A stretch of 64,000 nt of DNA from Austropuccinia psidii (GCA_023105745.1 JALGQZ010000011.1:31742612-31806611); one strand, 5' to 3'. Shown: positions 1 through 12,939, numbered from the stretch's first letter. The notes: generated from the letters alone by a model not told the origin. Program-made: numbers and translations.

Positions 1-27
1 TGTTCAAGTCTGTAACACTTATTCTTT

Positions 28-1480
28 CTATTGGGATCTGTGGGGAAGATTCTTCCGGCACACAAGCAGGATTATCAATATTATTTGGTAATGGTCATCT
101 GTTAGTCCATCTTCATTTTTATGAGTATTCTTATCTTTATGAACAATAGTCATATTGCCCCTATACTGTTGTATGGCTATTTGCCATCTGAGCATATGTC
201 TGTGGGGTGTTTTCATTTTAAAAAGTGATTCAACAGCAGTACAATCTGTTATCACTTCAAAAACACATCCTTCCAGAAAGTAATTGAGTTTTTCTAAAGC
301 CCAAACAAGGAATAAACACTCCATCTGACTTGCTCCATATCTGGCTTCAGTTGGTTTGATTTTGCTGGATATGAAACATATGGGTCCTTCCACAGGTTTA
401 TCATTGAGAATCTGGACTTGATGAAATGCAGCACCAATTCCATCTCCTGATGCATCAATATAAAGCTTAAAAGGCAGCTTCAAGTCTGGCATCAGTAAGA
501 GTGGAGCAGTGGTCAAGGCTTGCCTCAAAGATTCAAAGTCTTTGAATCTGTCAACAGTCATTTCAAATACTGTGTCTTTGTCACATAATCTATAAAGAGT
601 TCTTGCTATGGTTGCAAAATCTTTAATATGTTGCCTGTAATATCCTGCAAACCCCAAAAATGACTGAATTTCTTTCTTATTCTGAGGCATAGGTTTCAGC
701 AATACTGCTGCAACTTTGCTTTTGTCAACTCCAAGGGATAAACCAGATACTACATGTCCCAGTGCTTTAAGCTCTTTAGATCCAAAATGGCATTCCTTTA
801 AGGGAATTTTCATGTTGAAAGATTGAATTTTTGTCAAAACTCTGGATACTCTGTACATATGTTCATCCCAAGTTTTGGAACAGATAATAATGTCATCAAT
901 GTAAAGGATCAACCATCCTTCTGAAAGCTCTTCAGGGAAATTTTCATTCATCATTCTTTGAAAGTGTGAAGGTGCATTTTTGATTCCAAAAGGCATCCTC
1001 AAATATTCATAAACTCCACAATGAACAATAATTCTTAAGTATTTCCTTGCTCTTAGTGTCATTACATTTTGATGAAATCCTTTAAGGGCATCCATAGTGG
1101 ATATATATACTGCTTGAGATATCTGGGTAAGAGAAATTTGGATCTTTGGTATTGGGTATTTATCTGGAACAGTGTAAGTATTCAGAGCTCTAAAGTCCCC
1201 AATCCTTCTAGATTTTCCATTATGCCATGCCACTATGACTGGTGTAGTTATTTCCACTTCCTCATTATGGCCCCTTTCTTATTACACCAATATCTAAAAG
1301 TTCTTTAATATGAATTTCTGGAGCTTCTCTTGATTTAGGACTTGCTGTATATGCAGGTCTTCTTAAGAGTGGTGGATAAGGTCTCTCAATATTAAGGATG
1401 ATGTCAACTTCATGACCAATAATTGCTCCCAAAGGTTCTTTGTCTGATGCAAATGCTCCTCTGTGGTCATATAAAAGCAA
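28..1480 (-). pseudogene. Reverse transcriptase and RNase H, element A, frameshifted
   Basis: Two overlapping frames make up this pol segment. The upstream piece (1265-1480) is the RT N-terminus with the conserved PLGAI-GHEVDI and RRPAY blocks. A one-base shift near 1260 leads into 28-1257, which holds the palm and thumb of a gypsy [39 protein letters not shown], the catalytic box YIDDIIICS and the [11 protein letters not shown] connection. A tethered RNase H follows with the [10 protein letters not shown] motif. The C-terminal RNase H sequence is eroded (the [10 protein letters not shown] block of B reads [10 protein letters not shown] here) and then goes out of frame. The catalytic residues look intact, but the frameshift and loss of the end make this a pseudogene. 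Confidence 0.9.
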
Positions 1481-1768
1481 AAAAAGTTTATTTTCCTGAT
1501 TATCAGTCAGATGAAGGCTTATTTCAGCTTCATTTAACTGTTCAGATTTGAATCATTCCAAATATAAGCTGACTGCTGCTACTTTACTTACTGTAATTTG
1601 TCTTTTAAATGGTAAAAAGGCAAATTTTTGACAATTATTGTCTCCAATAGTAAAGTATCTATATTTGTTGTTGTGTCAGTCTATTCCATACATGATCAAA
1701 TAGTCGTTGCCAAATATAAAATGGGTACTAGAGCAATTTTCCATAACAACAAATTCAACAGTGATTCT

Positions 1769-2098
1769 TCAATTTCCATTAATATTTGGGAATATGATAT
1801 TGGTCTCAAAGATTTCCAATGATTTCATTGGATTACTTGCGTTATTGAATTTTATGCCATCAATTGGTAAAAAGTGGTCTTCAAAATTTGGTACACAAGT
1901 CTTAGGAAAAGATTTGCCAACACAAAAGCAGAAGGCTCTTGGGTCAAGTAGATGTTTAATGGGTTTGTTATTAATTACCACTTCTGTTATACAGGAGTTA
2001 CCAGCTGTATAGCCTTTTCCCCTGTTTGGTTTGGTTTTAATCAGTTGTGCATCTTGAACTTTTGACAAATCAAGTTGAAAATTGCTTAATTGTGGCAA
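1769..2098 (-). pseudogene. Retroviral-type aspartic protease, element A, catalytic site lost
   Basis: Fragment aligned by eye with the protease part of B: it shares KTKPNRGKGYTAG, an SCIT-VVIN segment and the FCVGK block after the active site. In B the active site reads LDSGAF; here it reads LDPRAF, so the DSG triad has become DPR and the enzyme would be dead. The frame closes after the IFPN block. The stretch 1481-1768 between this and the RT is out-of-frame linker decay. Confidence 0.78.
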
Positions 2099-2152
2099 GT
2101 GGGAATTAAATTTTATGATGTCAAAGGTGGAATGAATTTTTCCTATATCCTT

Positions 2153-2989
2153 TTAGGATTCAGAAAATATTAATGACTCATCATCTGAATTTTCTTCAAT
2201 ATTATTGTATTTTCCAACATCAGCTTCTGTTTCAATTTCAATTCCATTGATTTTTCCCCTTTTTGGAAATGTATTGGCTAAGTGGGTGGTGGTTTGGAAA
2301 ATATGGCACTTTCTGATTATATCTGCAGGTTTACATTTGACATTATTAGAACTTTCTTTGGTATTTTTGTCCACAGAATCTTTTCAAGGTGTATTAAACC
2401 TTGATTTGAGATTAAACCTACTAGAACAAATATTGGTTCTGGTTGTTAATTCTTCTAATATATTAATAATATCTTCTTCTGAAGATTTTTCAGTAGTCCT
2501 GATTTTGCCAGCATGCTATAAGTCACCTCCACATTGTCTCAGAATATTTCTGTGGATCATAAATTCTGACATGTCAGGATACACTGCTGTTAATCTGTCT
2601 TTTTGTTGGCAAAACCATGGTAAAGCTTTGTCTTTATCAGCATTAAATTTGGAAGATTCAAAGGCTGTTTCCACTTTGAATCTCCCAGAATCATTGGCCC
2701 ATTTGTTGATAATTTGGGTTTTCCACCAAATCCAACTTTGGTGTCCATGTGCTCGTCTTAATTTTATATACCATCTGAGAGCTGATCTGGTAAAAAAGGT
2801 GTTAAAGCTTTCTGTTACCAATATTTCTGTTAACTCAAAATCTTCTTTAATCAAGTCAATTCCGCTGATGAATTTCTTATGGTCATATTCTCCTTCACCA
2901 CTATAGTGAAGCCATTCTTTAAGTTTTGGTACTTCTTTCAAAGGTGCTTGGCCCATTGATGGTTCCAAGTTATGAAAAGAAGGGAACAA
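2153..2989 (-). pseudogene. Gag capsid and degenerate zinc knuckle, element A
   Basis: Two pieces. The capsid piece (2516-2989) carries the family block EWLHYSGEGEYDHKKFI, a W-rich segment (HGHQSWIWWKTQIINKWAND) and the end QKDRLTAVYPDMSEFM...ILRQCGGDL, matching B residue blocks in order. The nucleocapsid piece (2153-2374) aligns with B's CHKCGSTSHLANNC zinc knuckle, but three of the four metal ligands are changed (CHIFQTTTHLANTF), so it could not bind zinc normally. The two pieces are in different frames. Confidence 0.8.
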
Positions 2990-3100
2990 TTAATTTTTCA
3001 ACTGTGAATGATTAGAATCCAATACTTGTGGATTTGGAATTCTTGTTCCCTCATTTTTATTCAGAGGTGTAGACATTCTTGGTAAGGTGTTCAGTATGTG

Positions 3101-4346
3101 TTAAATATCATTCATCTTACTTTGGCTACACCTTTGGGAATTTCTGTATTCATGTTGGAAGGCTTGTATTAAATTTATTATTTCAATTTTATACATGTCT
3201 TCTTTATGTTTAAGCTCTTGCCATAACTCTGTCTGTCTTGTATTATTAGCAGTGACTTGATTCAATTTCATTGATAATTTTGATACTTCTTCTTGTGAAG
3301 CGTCAAAACACTTTTTCAAGGCAAACGTATATGTCTTTACTTCAGTAAATGAACTTGACAGTCATCAAGGACTTTCTTGTTATCTGTCTTGATAGTATTT
3401 ATGGCTTGTTTAATTCTTGTTTCAATTATGTCATTAATATTTAATTTAGAATATTTGTCTGTTAATTCTTTAATAATGGGAGATTGTTCATTTATCTTAT
3501 TGCCAAAAGAGTTATCATGATTGGATGTTTTATTTTTTCTTAAAACTTTTGCAAAAAACATAAGTTTTTCATTGATTTGGCTCATACTTAAGTTATTTTT
3601 ATTAATATTGTTACAAATTGATGAATTCTTATCAGAAATATGACTTTTTACGTGAGTTATAGCTTCATAAAATTCTGGGATAGAATCAAAAATATCAGAA
3701 ATCATTTCTCATACTTTAAGCTAGCTTCCTCCTTCTTTTGTAATTACATCATTGGTCTGGCCATCTTAAATACATTTTCCATGGCATCCTGTAGCCCTGG
3801 CTGTAAGGTTTTGTTGCTGGTGCCTTTTCTTTGTCCTTTTTCTGACCTTATGGCTGCTTTTTCACATTGGAATTGCTGCTGTTGGCCACTGGGGCTATAT
3901 TTGGCACTTTTTTGGGTGGTGAAGGGTTGTTTTTCCTCCATTCTGCTGTTAAGGGCATCATGTTATTCTTTTCCATCAATGGATTCCATCCATTGAGTAA
4001 CTTGCAAGTGTTGGGATGGCCCAGGAATTTTCTCACAGTAAGGTAGGAATTCATGCAGTTTTTCCACAGATCTGCAAGGATCTGGTACTCTTTGTGCTGC
4101 AATGCATTGTCGTAAGCCTTCTGGCTGGCTTTCTAAATGTCCACTGAGGCTTCTTGTGGTAGCTTCAGCTCTTTTTGAAGGTAAAAAAGTCTTATCAGCT
4201 TCAGAATGACATAATTTATTAATTTGGCAGTCATCAACTGACCCTTGTCCTTCTGTAACTGATTGGCTTCTGCCATGATCATGTCTATGAACTTTTTGGG
4301 ACCTGCTTGAGGGGTTATAGCTTGCTCCTGAGCTCGTTGAAAGCAT
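3101..4346 (-). pseudogene. Gag N-terminal region, element A, broken
   Basis: Decayed Gag N-terminus spread over several frames. The start used is the ATG at 4346, whose product begins MLSTSSGASYNPSSRSQKVH. Polar, Q/K-rich pieces follow (3848-4102, 3744-3941), then lysine- and glutamate-rich pieces with coiled-coil character (3337-3705 and 3101-3319). Order and composition match the better-preserved Gag N-termini of G (from 9317) and B (from 30467), although identity is low. At least three frame changes separate the pieces. Confidence 0.65.
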
Positions 4347-4816
4347 ATTTTATGGTTAAAAAGCTTTAAAATAGTAATTTTATGTCAAAAACTTACTATT
4401 GGCCAAATTATTAGCTTTCTGAAGAGTATTACCTATATCCAAGTTGATCAATTCAGAAGAAATTGGTTCAGGTTGATTATTCTGAGTCACAATAATAGTA
4501 CTATTATGGTCAGAATTAACAGTACTGGTAGGAATAATACTGGTAATGTTTCAGGCTGTTTCAATGTTTTCTTGTCTTACCACATTTTCAGACACTAAAA
4601 TTAATGCAAAAGCCAATTAATTAAGTAAAAAAAGGTATTTTAAAAAAGAAATAAAAATATAAGCCTCACTTAGAGTATGAGAAAAATTATTCTTTTATGG
4701 ATTTCTTTAATTATAAGTATTTTTTATATGTTTATTAAATTTTTCAAGATACAAAAAAGCGTTAAAAAAGAGTAAAAAATATGTCAAAGGTACAATATCA
4801 TGGCTGGGCCCCCACA
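4347..4816 (-). other. Leader of element A with primer-site-like sequence
   Basis: Untranslated leader between the 5' LTR and the gag start of A. Next to the LTR the minus strand reads TGTGGGGGCCCAGCCATG, the counterpart of the sequences beside the LTRs of B (31171 downward) and G (8611 upward). I take this as the primer-binding site region, but no tRNA was assigned. The rest is AT-rich with no ORF of note. Confidence 0.6.
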
Positions 4817-6651
4817 TGCAAGGTGTGGATATGAAACTTTGATGAAATATCAAGTAATTTTCCTGTCCTCAAAATTTGTATAAGGTAAAATTATTTAAAA
4901 ATAGTAATAAATAGTAATTTTAAAGAGAAAACATGCCAATTTTATTGTTTTTAACGTTGAAAGGATAAAAATATAATATAATTAAGATTAATGGCTTTAC
5001 CAACAATAAAGATTTATCCAAAAATACTCTACAAGAGATATTTAAGGCTACAAAAGAAATTTCTTCAAGAGCAATTTCAATTGGAATTAATTGCGCAAAG
5101 AACTGCAAGCAATTAATTAAAGAAGAAAGTCTTTAAAAATGTATTTAAAGAGAAAGCATGCAAAAAAGTGACCAGAGTGAATTTGGAAACAAAGTGACAA
5201 AGGTAACAGTGATGAAAGATGCTTTAATTCACTTATGGGGTGGTTCAAGGGGTAAAAATGATTATAAGAGTTACAAAAAATGATTACAATGATTTTTTCA
5301 AGTGTTTAAAACGTTTGAAATGATATAAAAAGGGTATTTGGAATATCTTATTTATTGTTTTAATAGTGTTTAAACTAATTATAAAGGGAAAAGATTGTAA
5401 CATGAAGAGAAAGGTGGGGCAAAGAAGACATTCTTTTATACACATCAATTTTCTTACTCCAAAAGTAAAGTTTACTCTTGTCAGTCGTGGAAAACACTCT
5501 TAGAACAGAAAATCTAATTATGGCATTATTGAACCCTGGTTTAGACCTAAAAAGGGCTGGTTTGAGTCATTTTTTGCTATTTTTAGCCATTTTAGACCCT
5601 TAAATCAGCCATTACTATAGCAATACCTGGTCTAGAGCCTTCAAAACACGTGAGAATGTTTTTAAGAGGCATACAAACCAGTTAAAGCAGTTTTTACTAA
5701 CATTTTTTTAACTTAAGGGTAGTTTTACCCTCTTGGCAACAGTTAAAACTACCCTGGTTGGTATCCAAACCTCATCATCAATTGAGTCACAGACCCTGTG
5801 CCTCAATTCAAGGCTAAAAGTGATGAAATTATGTGTGTATTTTGACATCTCATGCCTGTCAGCAAGGATTCTGGGGGTCTGGCTCCCCCTTAGAGCTAGA
5901 GTTCCTTTTCCCCCCCAAATTTAATCTTTCCAATTTATTTTTTGCTTTAATTCCTCATCATGTATTATACTTACAATTTACATATGTAATTCAATTGAGT
6001 TTCACAGTACACTACTGTAATAATTGACACCACATATGTAAATCAAAGCTCACTTATGTAATACATGCGCACATTTTGACAATTCAATTGAATTCAGTTG
6101 AAAATACTTCAATTCCTCATAACTTCTAAAATATACACAACACCTCAATTTTAACACAAAAATTGATGATTAACACTAAATTTGATGTGAATCAAATTAA
6201 GGTTTTGAGGATTTTCAACTTTTATACAGAAAATACAAAAAACTTAATATAAGCTTATTTAGAGTTGAGTTACAAAGATTTCACTCAGAGGTAACCCCAC
6301 CAAATTTTTTATAAGGAATCCAATGGTGAAAGAAATTTTATGGGTATTTGTTAGATAAAACGTTATCATAAATTTTATTTAACTTTTTTCCAAAATTATT
6401 TTATTTTGCTTAATTTTGTTGAAAATTCATTTTTACTTAATTTTTTCAACTAAAAGTGTATTTTTACAATTTTCAAATTTAATGTATTTTTATTTTTAAA
6501 TTCTAGTGATATTTCTCGTTTTGTATATAGATTCATATTTTTATTTTTATTTTTATTTTAACAATATAAATATATTTATTTTATTTATGTTTGAATATTA
6601 ATTTTTTGTTTGTGGTCTTTTGGGTATATGAAAATACCTCTAAGGCTCACA
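4817..6651 (-). repeat. 5' LTR of element A (about 1.8 kb)
   Basis: On the plus strand it begins TGCAAGGTGTGG and ends CCTCTAAGGCTCACA. Both ends resemble the LTRs of B (TGTAAGG...GGCTCACA) and the solo LTRs at 28042 and 51536, while the interior is strongly diverged. The first bases have drifted from TGT to TGC. Near the end a short inverted repeat GGTAT/ATACC is kept, as in the other subfamilies. No credible gene lies inside; short reading frames near 5733-6027 are chance. Confidence 0.75.
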
Positions 6652-8610
6652 CATAGGGTGTTATACCCAAAAATACTTATTTCTTAAGTTATTGGAAGAT
6701 TTAAGAACCTAACAGTACTAATGTAACTTTTTCAACATTTTTTTAAAAAATTGATAAATTTAAGCTTAAATAAGCTTAAATTCAAGGTTACATAAGATTT
6801 ATGCAAACTTACCAAAATTTCAGTTAAAATTGAGGTGTTGTGTATATTTCCTGAATTGGCTAAGGATTTTTCATACAGGATTTAAATCCTGCATGAGATC
6901 AATTTAAAAAATTTTAAGGCCATATTATGACTTTAAATAAACAAAAGGGCGAAATCCACACAAAAAGGTGGGACAAAGGAAAAAGACCAAACAGAGCTGG
7001 GGTACCCAGCTTTTTGGATCTTCAAGGATTCAATTAAGGTTGTCCACCTGTATTGGAGGATTTTCAACTTTATTTAAGCTTTGAGATTAAATTTTGATTC
7101 AAACTTAAAGTTTGAACTGTTTTTATCCCAATTCAGACAGGATTTTCAAGCCGTGAAAGGGTAAATCCCAACATGCGTGCTTGAAATTGAGGCTTTATGA
7201 CATGTTAAAGTTTAAATAATCTTAAAACTCTCAAGTTACAAGCATTATAGCCTCATCTGAAGTTAAGGTTTAGTGTGTATTGCTAATTTACATGGAAAAA
7301 TAGCAATAACTTCAAAAATTCATTAAAAATCCAAATCTCAATGGATTTTCTTGAAAATGTCACACAGCTTAGAATTCAATGTTATTTGTGTATAAATTGA
7401 ACTGTAAGTATTCTTTATAAACATCCTTTACTGATAATTAGCCTGGAAAATTACTCTTTTAGTTAAACTCAAAGAAAATTAAGATTTCTTGAAAATTAAT
7501 TAAAAATTGAGTTTAAAGATCTTTTACTTAAAACTTTATTTGTAAGTTGTCCTTGTGTTGAAATTCAATATAAATAAACTTATTTTATATTAAACATAAA
7601 ATAATTAACTTAAATGAGGATTAAAGCTACTTGTAGTTAAGCATAACATCAGTAACTTTAAATTGGAATTAAAAATAAGTTACATTAAGTTAAGAACTTG
7701 ATTTTTAAACATGGCTTTTCAGTTTTTACCTGAGAACGCCCTCTATATCCATTATTGATCATGAGAGATTCTCTGCAGACATAAAAAGAGTCTATTCATC
7801 ATTGCCTTTGTCCATCAATTCAATCCAATCCAATTATATTAGACATTTAAACAGGTAAAGTTTTATCACATATAAAATCTTATTATTAAATTAATTCTCA
7901 AGTTATTTCATTCTTTATTAATATTAAATTAAAGAATTGAAATCATAGAATTCAGATTATTTTTGTAATCACCAAATAATATATTTTATTTTGTATAATT
8001 ATTGTCTTTAAAACATCTTTTAAAATCCACAAATTCCTCTTAAAAACTCTTTAATCATATTTTTTATTATAAAAAGTTGTTTTATCTTTTGAAATATTTA
8101 TTTTTGGTGTCTTTTTAACTTATAATAATTATTAAATATAATAACTGTGGTATTTGACTTGTTGTATTAAATACATATTATAAGTAAGTTTTCTCTAAAA
8201 TGCTATATTTTTTTCGTTTATTATTAGTTTTTTTATATAGAATTTTTCTATAAGAATTATATCTGCACAGTGTGTGTTATAAGTTCTTTTCATAAATAAT
8301 ATTTATATCATTTATAAGTGGTTAAATATTTATATTTTCCACATGTAATTGTCTCATAAACAGCTTTACACTGCTTGTCGTTATAACTGTCAGTGACTAT
8401 AACAATAATAGAAGAATTATATTTTATTATAATTAGTAATATTATTTTATTATTATATTATATAATAATAATCAAATTTATTTTTAATATAATTATTTGT
8501 TGATAATTATATTTAATTTGTGGTTATAATATTATATTTTTCTACTGCAGACAGTCATAGTACTCTTGATATTGTTACTATTATCAAGAGTTTCATAGAA
8601 AAACCTTACA
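6652..8610 (+). repeat. 5' LTR of element G, first ~200 bp missing
   Basis: Matches the 3' LTR that starts at 62781: position 6652 (CATAGGGTGTTATACCC) corresponds to 62982, so about 201 bp of the LTR start lie beyond element A, outside the window. It ends AAACCTTACA at 8610. It is also the reverse complement of the B LTRs (20527-22700 and 31172-33340) at moderate divergence. Compared with the 3' LTR it retains about 310 bp (near 7463-7774) that are deleted there. Full length would be about 2.16 kb. Confidence 0.88.
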
Positions 8611-9316
8611 TTTGGGGGCCTGGCTGTGCGTTTAACCAATCTTTGGGACATAGATCATATCTAGACCTTCTTTTACTCTTTTTTGATGTAAAATTGCCAT
8701 ATTTATCTTAATATTGGCTTTTTTGGGACTTATCCCTTATCCATAATCTTTATAATATTAATAAAGTTATTTTTTCTTGAGAATATTGTTTGCCACAATA
8801 TACTACTTAGTGACTTAGAATAAATTTCTTTTGCCTAACCAGTGGTGTTTTCACATCAAAGAGTTGAAATTTATCATTTGAGTTACTCTAGTATAAAGTG
8901 AATAATAATACAATTCTGATTAATAAGTTATTAATTGCATAATTATTATTTCTTTAAAATAAAATATAAAATCAAATAAAAAATTCAAAATTCCTTATTA
9001 AAAACACTTTTTCTTTTATCTTTAGATATTTCTTTCATAGTTTTGATGTAATTTGCCATAAATTAAATTAAAACAACTTTATTCAATAAGTTGAGTTTAT
9101 AAGTTATTTTTATTGTTGAATAAAATGACTTATATCTTTACTTTTCTCTAGTGTCATCCATCAGAGAGAGCTCTTCAGACTCTGAGGCATCAGAGTCTAG
9201 TATTGAAATTCAAACCAGCCCAGAACCAAGGGGTTTAACTACCAAAGAACCCTTCAAAGGTCCAGCAGTGAATTCAATTCATTTCTTAGTCCATTTCTTC
9301 TTAAAATTGGTGTGAA
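8611..9316 (+). other. Leader of element G with primer-site-like sequence
   Basis: Directly after the LTR the sequence reads TTTGGGGGCCTGGCTGTG, the same block found beside the LTRs of A and B, so it is the likely primer-binding site of this family. The remainder is an AT-rich leader of about 700 bp. Its last part (9150-9300) is less AT-rich and resembles the leader of B just upstream of its Gag start (30468-30640 reverse complement). No ORF of note. Confidence 0.65.
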
Positions 9317-10999
9317 ATGACCCCTACTAGAAGTGGAAGCAACTACTCCATCCAATCAAATGGATCTGGACCAGGACATTCAAGTCAAAAATCCAAAAGA
9401 CAAGAATGTCAGCCCAGAGGAGAGGCACAAATGGAGGATGAACAAACTTCCACCAGTTCCCAAAGGTTATCCATCATCTTTGACACTCTTATTAATATTC
9501 TATAATCTGACATGACTTCTATTCCTGTTGTCAGACCTGAATCATTTCCAGCAGGCAGCAATAAAAATATACCTGTCTCAGTACAAGAGCTGGTTTATGG
9601 CGGCAAAGCAGCAGGAGTGGGAACTTCTGCCAAGTCTTTTGATAGGCACAATGAACTGTTATCTTCAAATGGAGAAGTTCATGGGCCTAGAAAAGACAGA
9701 AGAACTTTTGGGGGGTTGGACACCCATGTTCTGCAACGGACAAGTCCAACATATCAAAGCTTGGTTGAAAAACCAAAGCATGTTGTCAGAGGACCAGAAG
9801 AAGAAGTTGGCACAAGGAAAGGACAACAGCCCAGTGGAAGCTCCCCATGCCTCCACAAGCAAAAATCCACCTCAACAATTGCCAAACAAGGACAAGAAAA
9901 CCCCAAAGAGCAATCAGAAGGGCAAGAAAAAGGCAAAGGGAAAGGCAAAACTCAAGTGGAACAAGCCTTACCCACAGAATTACAGAATCTCCAAGAAAGA
10001 GAAGACAGCCATGGACGATGTGTTCAATATGGAAAGAAGTCTGATGGAATTTTAAAACAAGGAGGAGAAAATATTGAGCCAATCATTTCCATAGAAGTAG
10101 ACCTTTTCAAGGTTGTAACACATTTTGAAACTTGTAATAAAGAAATCTTACCAAAGCTTAATAATTTCAAGTATAGCCCACAGAAGTTTGGTAGAGAGAT
10201 ATTAAAAGTAAAAGAGTCACAAAAGACCATAATTGGTCTGGAAAATGTGAATAAAGACAATATCTTGTCTTTGACACAAATTTGTGCAAGAATTGAGTCT
10301 GAAGTTACCTTACTCAATCTACCAGATGACAATTCTATTTCTTTTACAACTAGACAGCTGAAGTAATTAAGAATATAAGTTTGGAACTTTTAAGACTCTA
10401 CTGGCCACAATGCAGCTCTTTTCCAAGAACAATTGGAAAAACATGATAAAGCAAGACTTGAATTGAAAGAAGATATTCAATCAAGTATTAATAATATATC
10501 ACTGAAGAATGATTTTCCAAGACAGTCCACACCAATTCTTGACAGAAATGTGCTAAACATGATCAATGAAATACATCATACAGTTTCAAGTAATGCAGAA
10601 GTGGAGACTGCTTGCAATTTTAAAGACATTCCAATATTAGAGGAATGGCCAACCTTTAGGGGTGAAGGAGAATATAATCATATGGAATTTATGAAAACAA
10701 TTGATATGTTTAAAGAAGACTCTAAAATACCATATGAATACATAAGTGCCAGATTACACTCCCTGTTTACCAAATCAGCAAAGAAATTGTATTACAAAAT
10801 GAGGCAAGACCATGGTAAACATTCTTGGCCTTGGTGGAAAGAACAAATTATTTCCAAATGCCCAAATGATTCCTGGAGATTTAAAATGGAAATTCTTTTG
10901 AAGAAGCCCTTTTTAATATCAAAAGGGACAGGCCCATGTCCTAGTTTCTTAAACAGAAAGACAGATTCACTGCCCTTCATCCTGATATGTCTGAAATAA
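9317..10999 (+). pseudogene. Gag N-terminal and capsid region, element G
   Basis: Starts at the ATG at 9317 (MTPTRSGSNYSIQSNGSGPG). One frame is held to 10999 but is interrupted by stops at 9503-9505, 10364-10366 and between 10367 and 10430. Segments in order: a serine/proline/glycine-rich N-terminus, a highly basic Lys/Gln stretch near 9890-9960, a coiled-coil-like segment (IIGLENVNKDNILSLTQICA), then the capsid block ILEEWPTFRGEGEYNHMEFM and HGKHSWPWWKEQIISK. At about 10980 the frame is lost by a one-base shift into the nucleocapsid ORF. The same order is seen in B, where it is less damaged. Confidence 0.88.
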
Positions 11000-11946
11000 T
11001 GGTTCATGAATGGATATTAAGAAAATGTGGTGGTGACCTTGAGCATTCTATAAGAAGCAGATGTATTGAGCCTTGCTCTACAGAAGATTATATCAATGCC
11101 ATGGAAGATGTCACAACTAGGACAAAAATTGGAAGGAATTTGTATAAACCCCCAATGGATAGCAAGACCAGTGGCAAACCAATTCCAAAACCCAACAAAC
11201 TACATGACAAATCTCCTTTGAAATGTCATAAATGTGGAAGTACATCTCATTTGGCAAGCACTTGTCCCAAAAAGACAAGAATAAATGAGATAGAAATAGA
11301 TAAATTTGAAGACAAAAAAGAAAAAAATAGTGTATCTTTACATGACAGTGATTCTGAACCTTCTGAAGAAGAGGAGGTACCAGATGAACTTAGTATAGAA
11401 AATATTAAGGTTTCATTTGAAGTAACAGAAGTACATACTCACTTACCACAGTACAGTGATGAATTTATGGATCTTATACATGCTCAAGATGCTAAAATGC
11501 AAAAAGCCAAACCTTCCAGAGGTAAAGGCTATACAGCTGGATTGTCTTGTATCACTAATATTGTGATAAAAAACAGAGAATCCAAGTTACATCTTGACCC
11601 AGGTGCTTTTTGTACTTGTGTTGGAAAAGATTACCTTGATAGGATTTACACCAATTCGAAAGAAATATTAATTCCAATTGAAGGTATAAAGGTCAGCAGT
11701 GCTAGCCAATATATGCACCCCTTGTGCATTTTTGAAGCAGAAATGATATTCCCTCATCCTGCAGGAAGTATCAGATTAAAATTTGTATTTGTTGTTATGA
11801 ATAATTGTGCTTCGCCACACTTTATACTGGGAAATGATTATCTCAATATTTATGGTATCAATATTAATAATCATAAAGACAAATATTTCACTATAGGGGA
11901 AACTAAAAGGCAAAATTCTGCTTTTCCTCTGGAAAAAGGGAAATAA
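10987..11946 (+). pseudogene. Nucleocapsid and aspartic protease, element G
   Basis: A 319-codon stretch in frame 1. It begins in the capsid C-terminus (MSEIMVHEWILRKCGGDL) and carries an intact CCHC zinc knuckle, CHKCGSTSHLASTC (about residues 78-91), for genomic RNA binding. An acidic linker follows (SDSEPSEEEEVPDE), then the protease. The protease active site reads LDPGAFCTCVG where B has LDSGAFCTCVG, so DSG has become DPG. The flap and C-terminal block HFILGNDYLNIYGI is kept. The frame stops 42 bases before the next pol piece. Confidence 0.9.
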
Positions 11947-11987
11947 CTGTCATTAGACAGGTACAGAATGTTAATAAAGAAAAATTT

Positions 11988-12939
11988 GTGTCAGATCAGT
12001 TAATTGAAGCACAAATTAGCACTGACCTAACATTAGAAATGAAGGAAGAACTTATTAAAATTTTATTTCAATGCAGAGAGGCCTTGTCATCTGATAATGA
12101 ACCACTGGGGGCTATCAAAGGCCATGAAGTGGACATTATGCTTAATGTGGAAAGATCTTACCCTCCACTATTAAGAAAAACAGCTTACCCAGCTAGCCCT
12201 AGGGCCAGAGAAGCATTAGAAAGTCATATTGATGAACTAATTAAACTGGGAGTTCTTAGAAACATTGGGCACAATGAAGAAGTAGAAGTCACAACACCTG
12301 TAATCATTACTTGGCATAATGATAAATCAAAGCTGGTGGGTTATTTTAGAGCATTGAATACCTACACTATTCCAGACAGGTATCCAATCCCTAGGATCTA
12401 TGAGACTTTGACTCAATTATCCAAAGCAAAATTTATCACTTCTATGGATGCCCTTGAAGGCTTCCATAAGAATGTCTTAACACCTCATTTTAGGAATTGT
12501 TTGAGAATTATTTCTCATTGTGCTATTTATGAATACTTGAGGATGCCTTTTGGTATGAAAAATGCACCCTCTCATCATCGAAGATATTAATACCATTTTC
12601 CCACAAGAGTTATCATAGTGATGGTTAATTATTTATATTTATGACATAATCCTTTGTTCAGAAACCTGGCAATTTCATTTAGAGATACTTTTATTAGTAC
12701 TTAGGACGATTCTGCAAGTGAACATGGAAATATCTCTTAAAAAATGTAATTTTGGGTTTCATGAGCTGAAAGCTCTAGGACATGTAGTATCAGGACTGAG
12801 CCTGGGTATTGATAAAAACAAAGCTGCTGCAGTTCTACTGAAAAAAATGCCCCAGAACAAAAAAGAAATGATGTCTTTCTTAGGGTTTGCCAGTCATTAC
12901 AGACAACACCTCAAAGATTTTGCAATCCATGCCAAATAA
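11988..12939 (+). pseudogene. Reverse transcriptase, element G, catalytic box destroyed
   Basis: RT in two frames. The first (11988-12590) has [44 protein letters not shown] and LRMPFGMKNAPSH. The segment that should contain YIDD (about 12600-12660) instead reads with a stop just after Y-L-Y-L, so the catalytic aspartates are gone. The thumb/connection resumes at 12718 with [21 protein letters not shown] and FLGFASHYRQHLKDFA, ending in a stop at 12937-12939. Inactive. Confidence 0.9.

Larger units (their letters stand above)
1..6651 (-). mobile_element. Gypsy element A, left end outside window
   Basis: Minus-strand Ty3/gypsy retrotransposon. Reading down the minus strand from 6651 it has a 5' LTR, a leader with a primer-site-like sequence, gag, protease, reverse transcriptase and RNase H, and then runs off the window at position 1 before integrase. 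It is a diverged relative of B and G: the same protein blocks occur in the same order. Every block is frameshifted or carries stops. Its LTR edge (GGCTCACA at 6651) abuts CATAGGGTG, which is the interior of G's plus-strand 5' LTR, so A inserted into G's LTR. The expected TSD is CATAG, which would have to be checked left of the window. Confidence 0.88.

Noticed and set aside
5733..6027. Two plus-strand ORFs of 63-64 codons
   Set aside because: Located in the A LTR, overlapping each other, no recognisable content.
9512..10082. Overlapping ORFs on both strands of the Gag basic region
   Set aside because: The Lys/Gln-rich coding sequence creates long open shadows in other frames; only the frame continuing from 9317 matches B.
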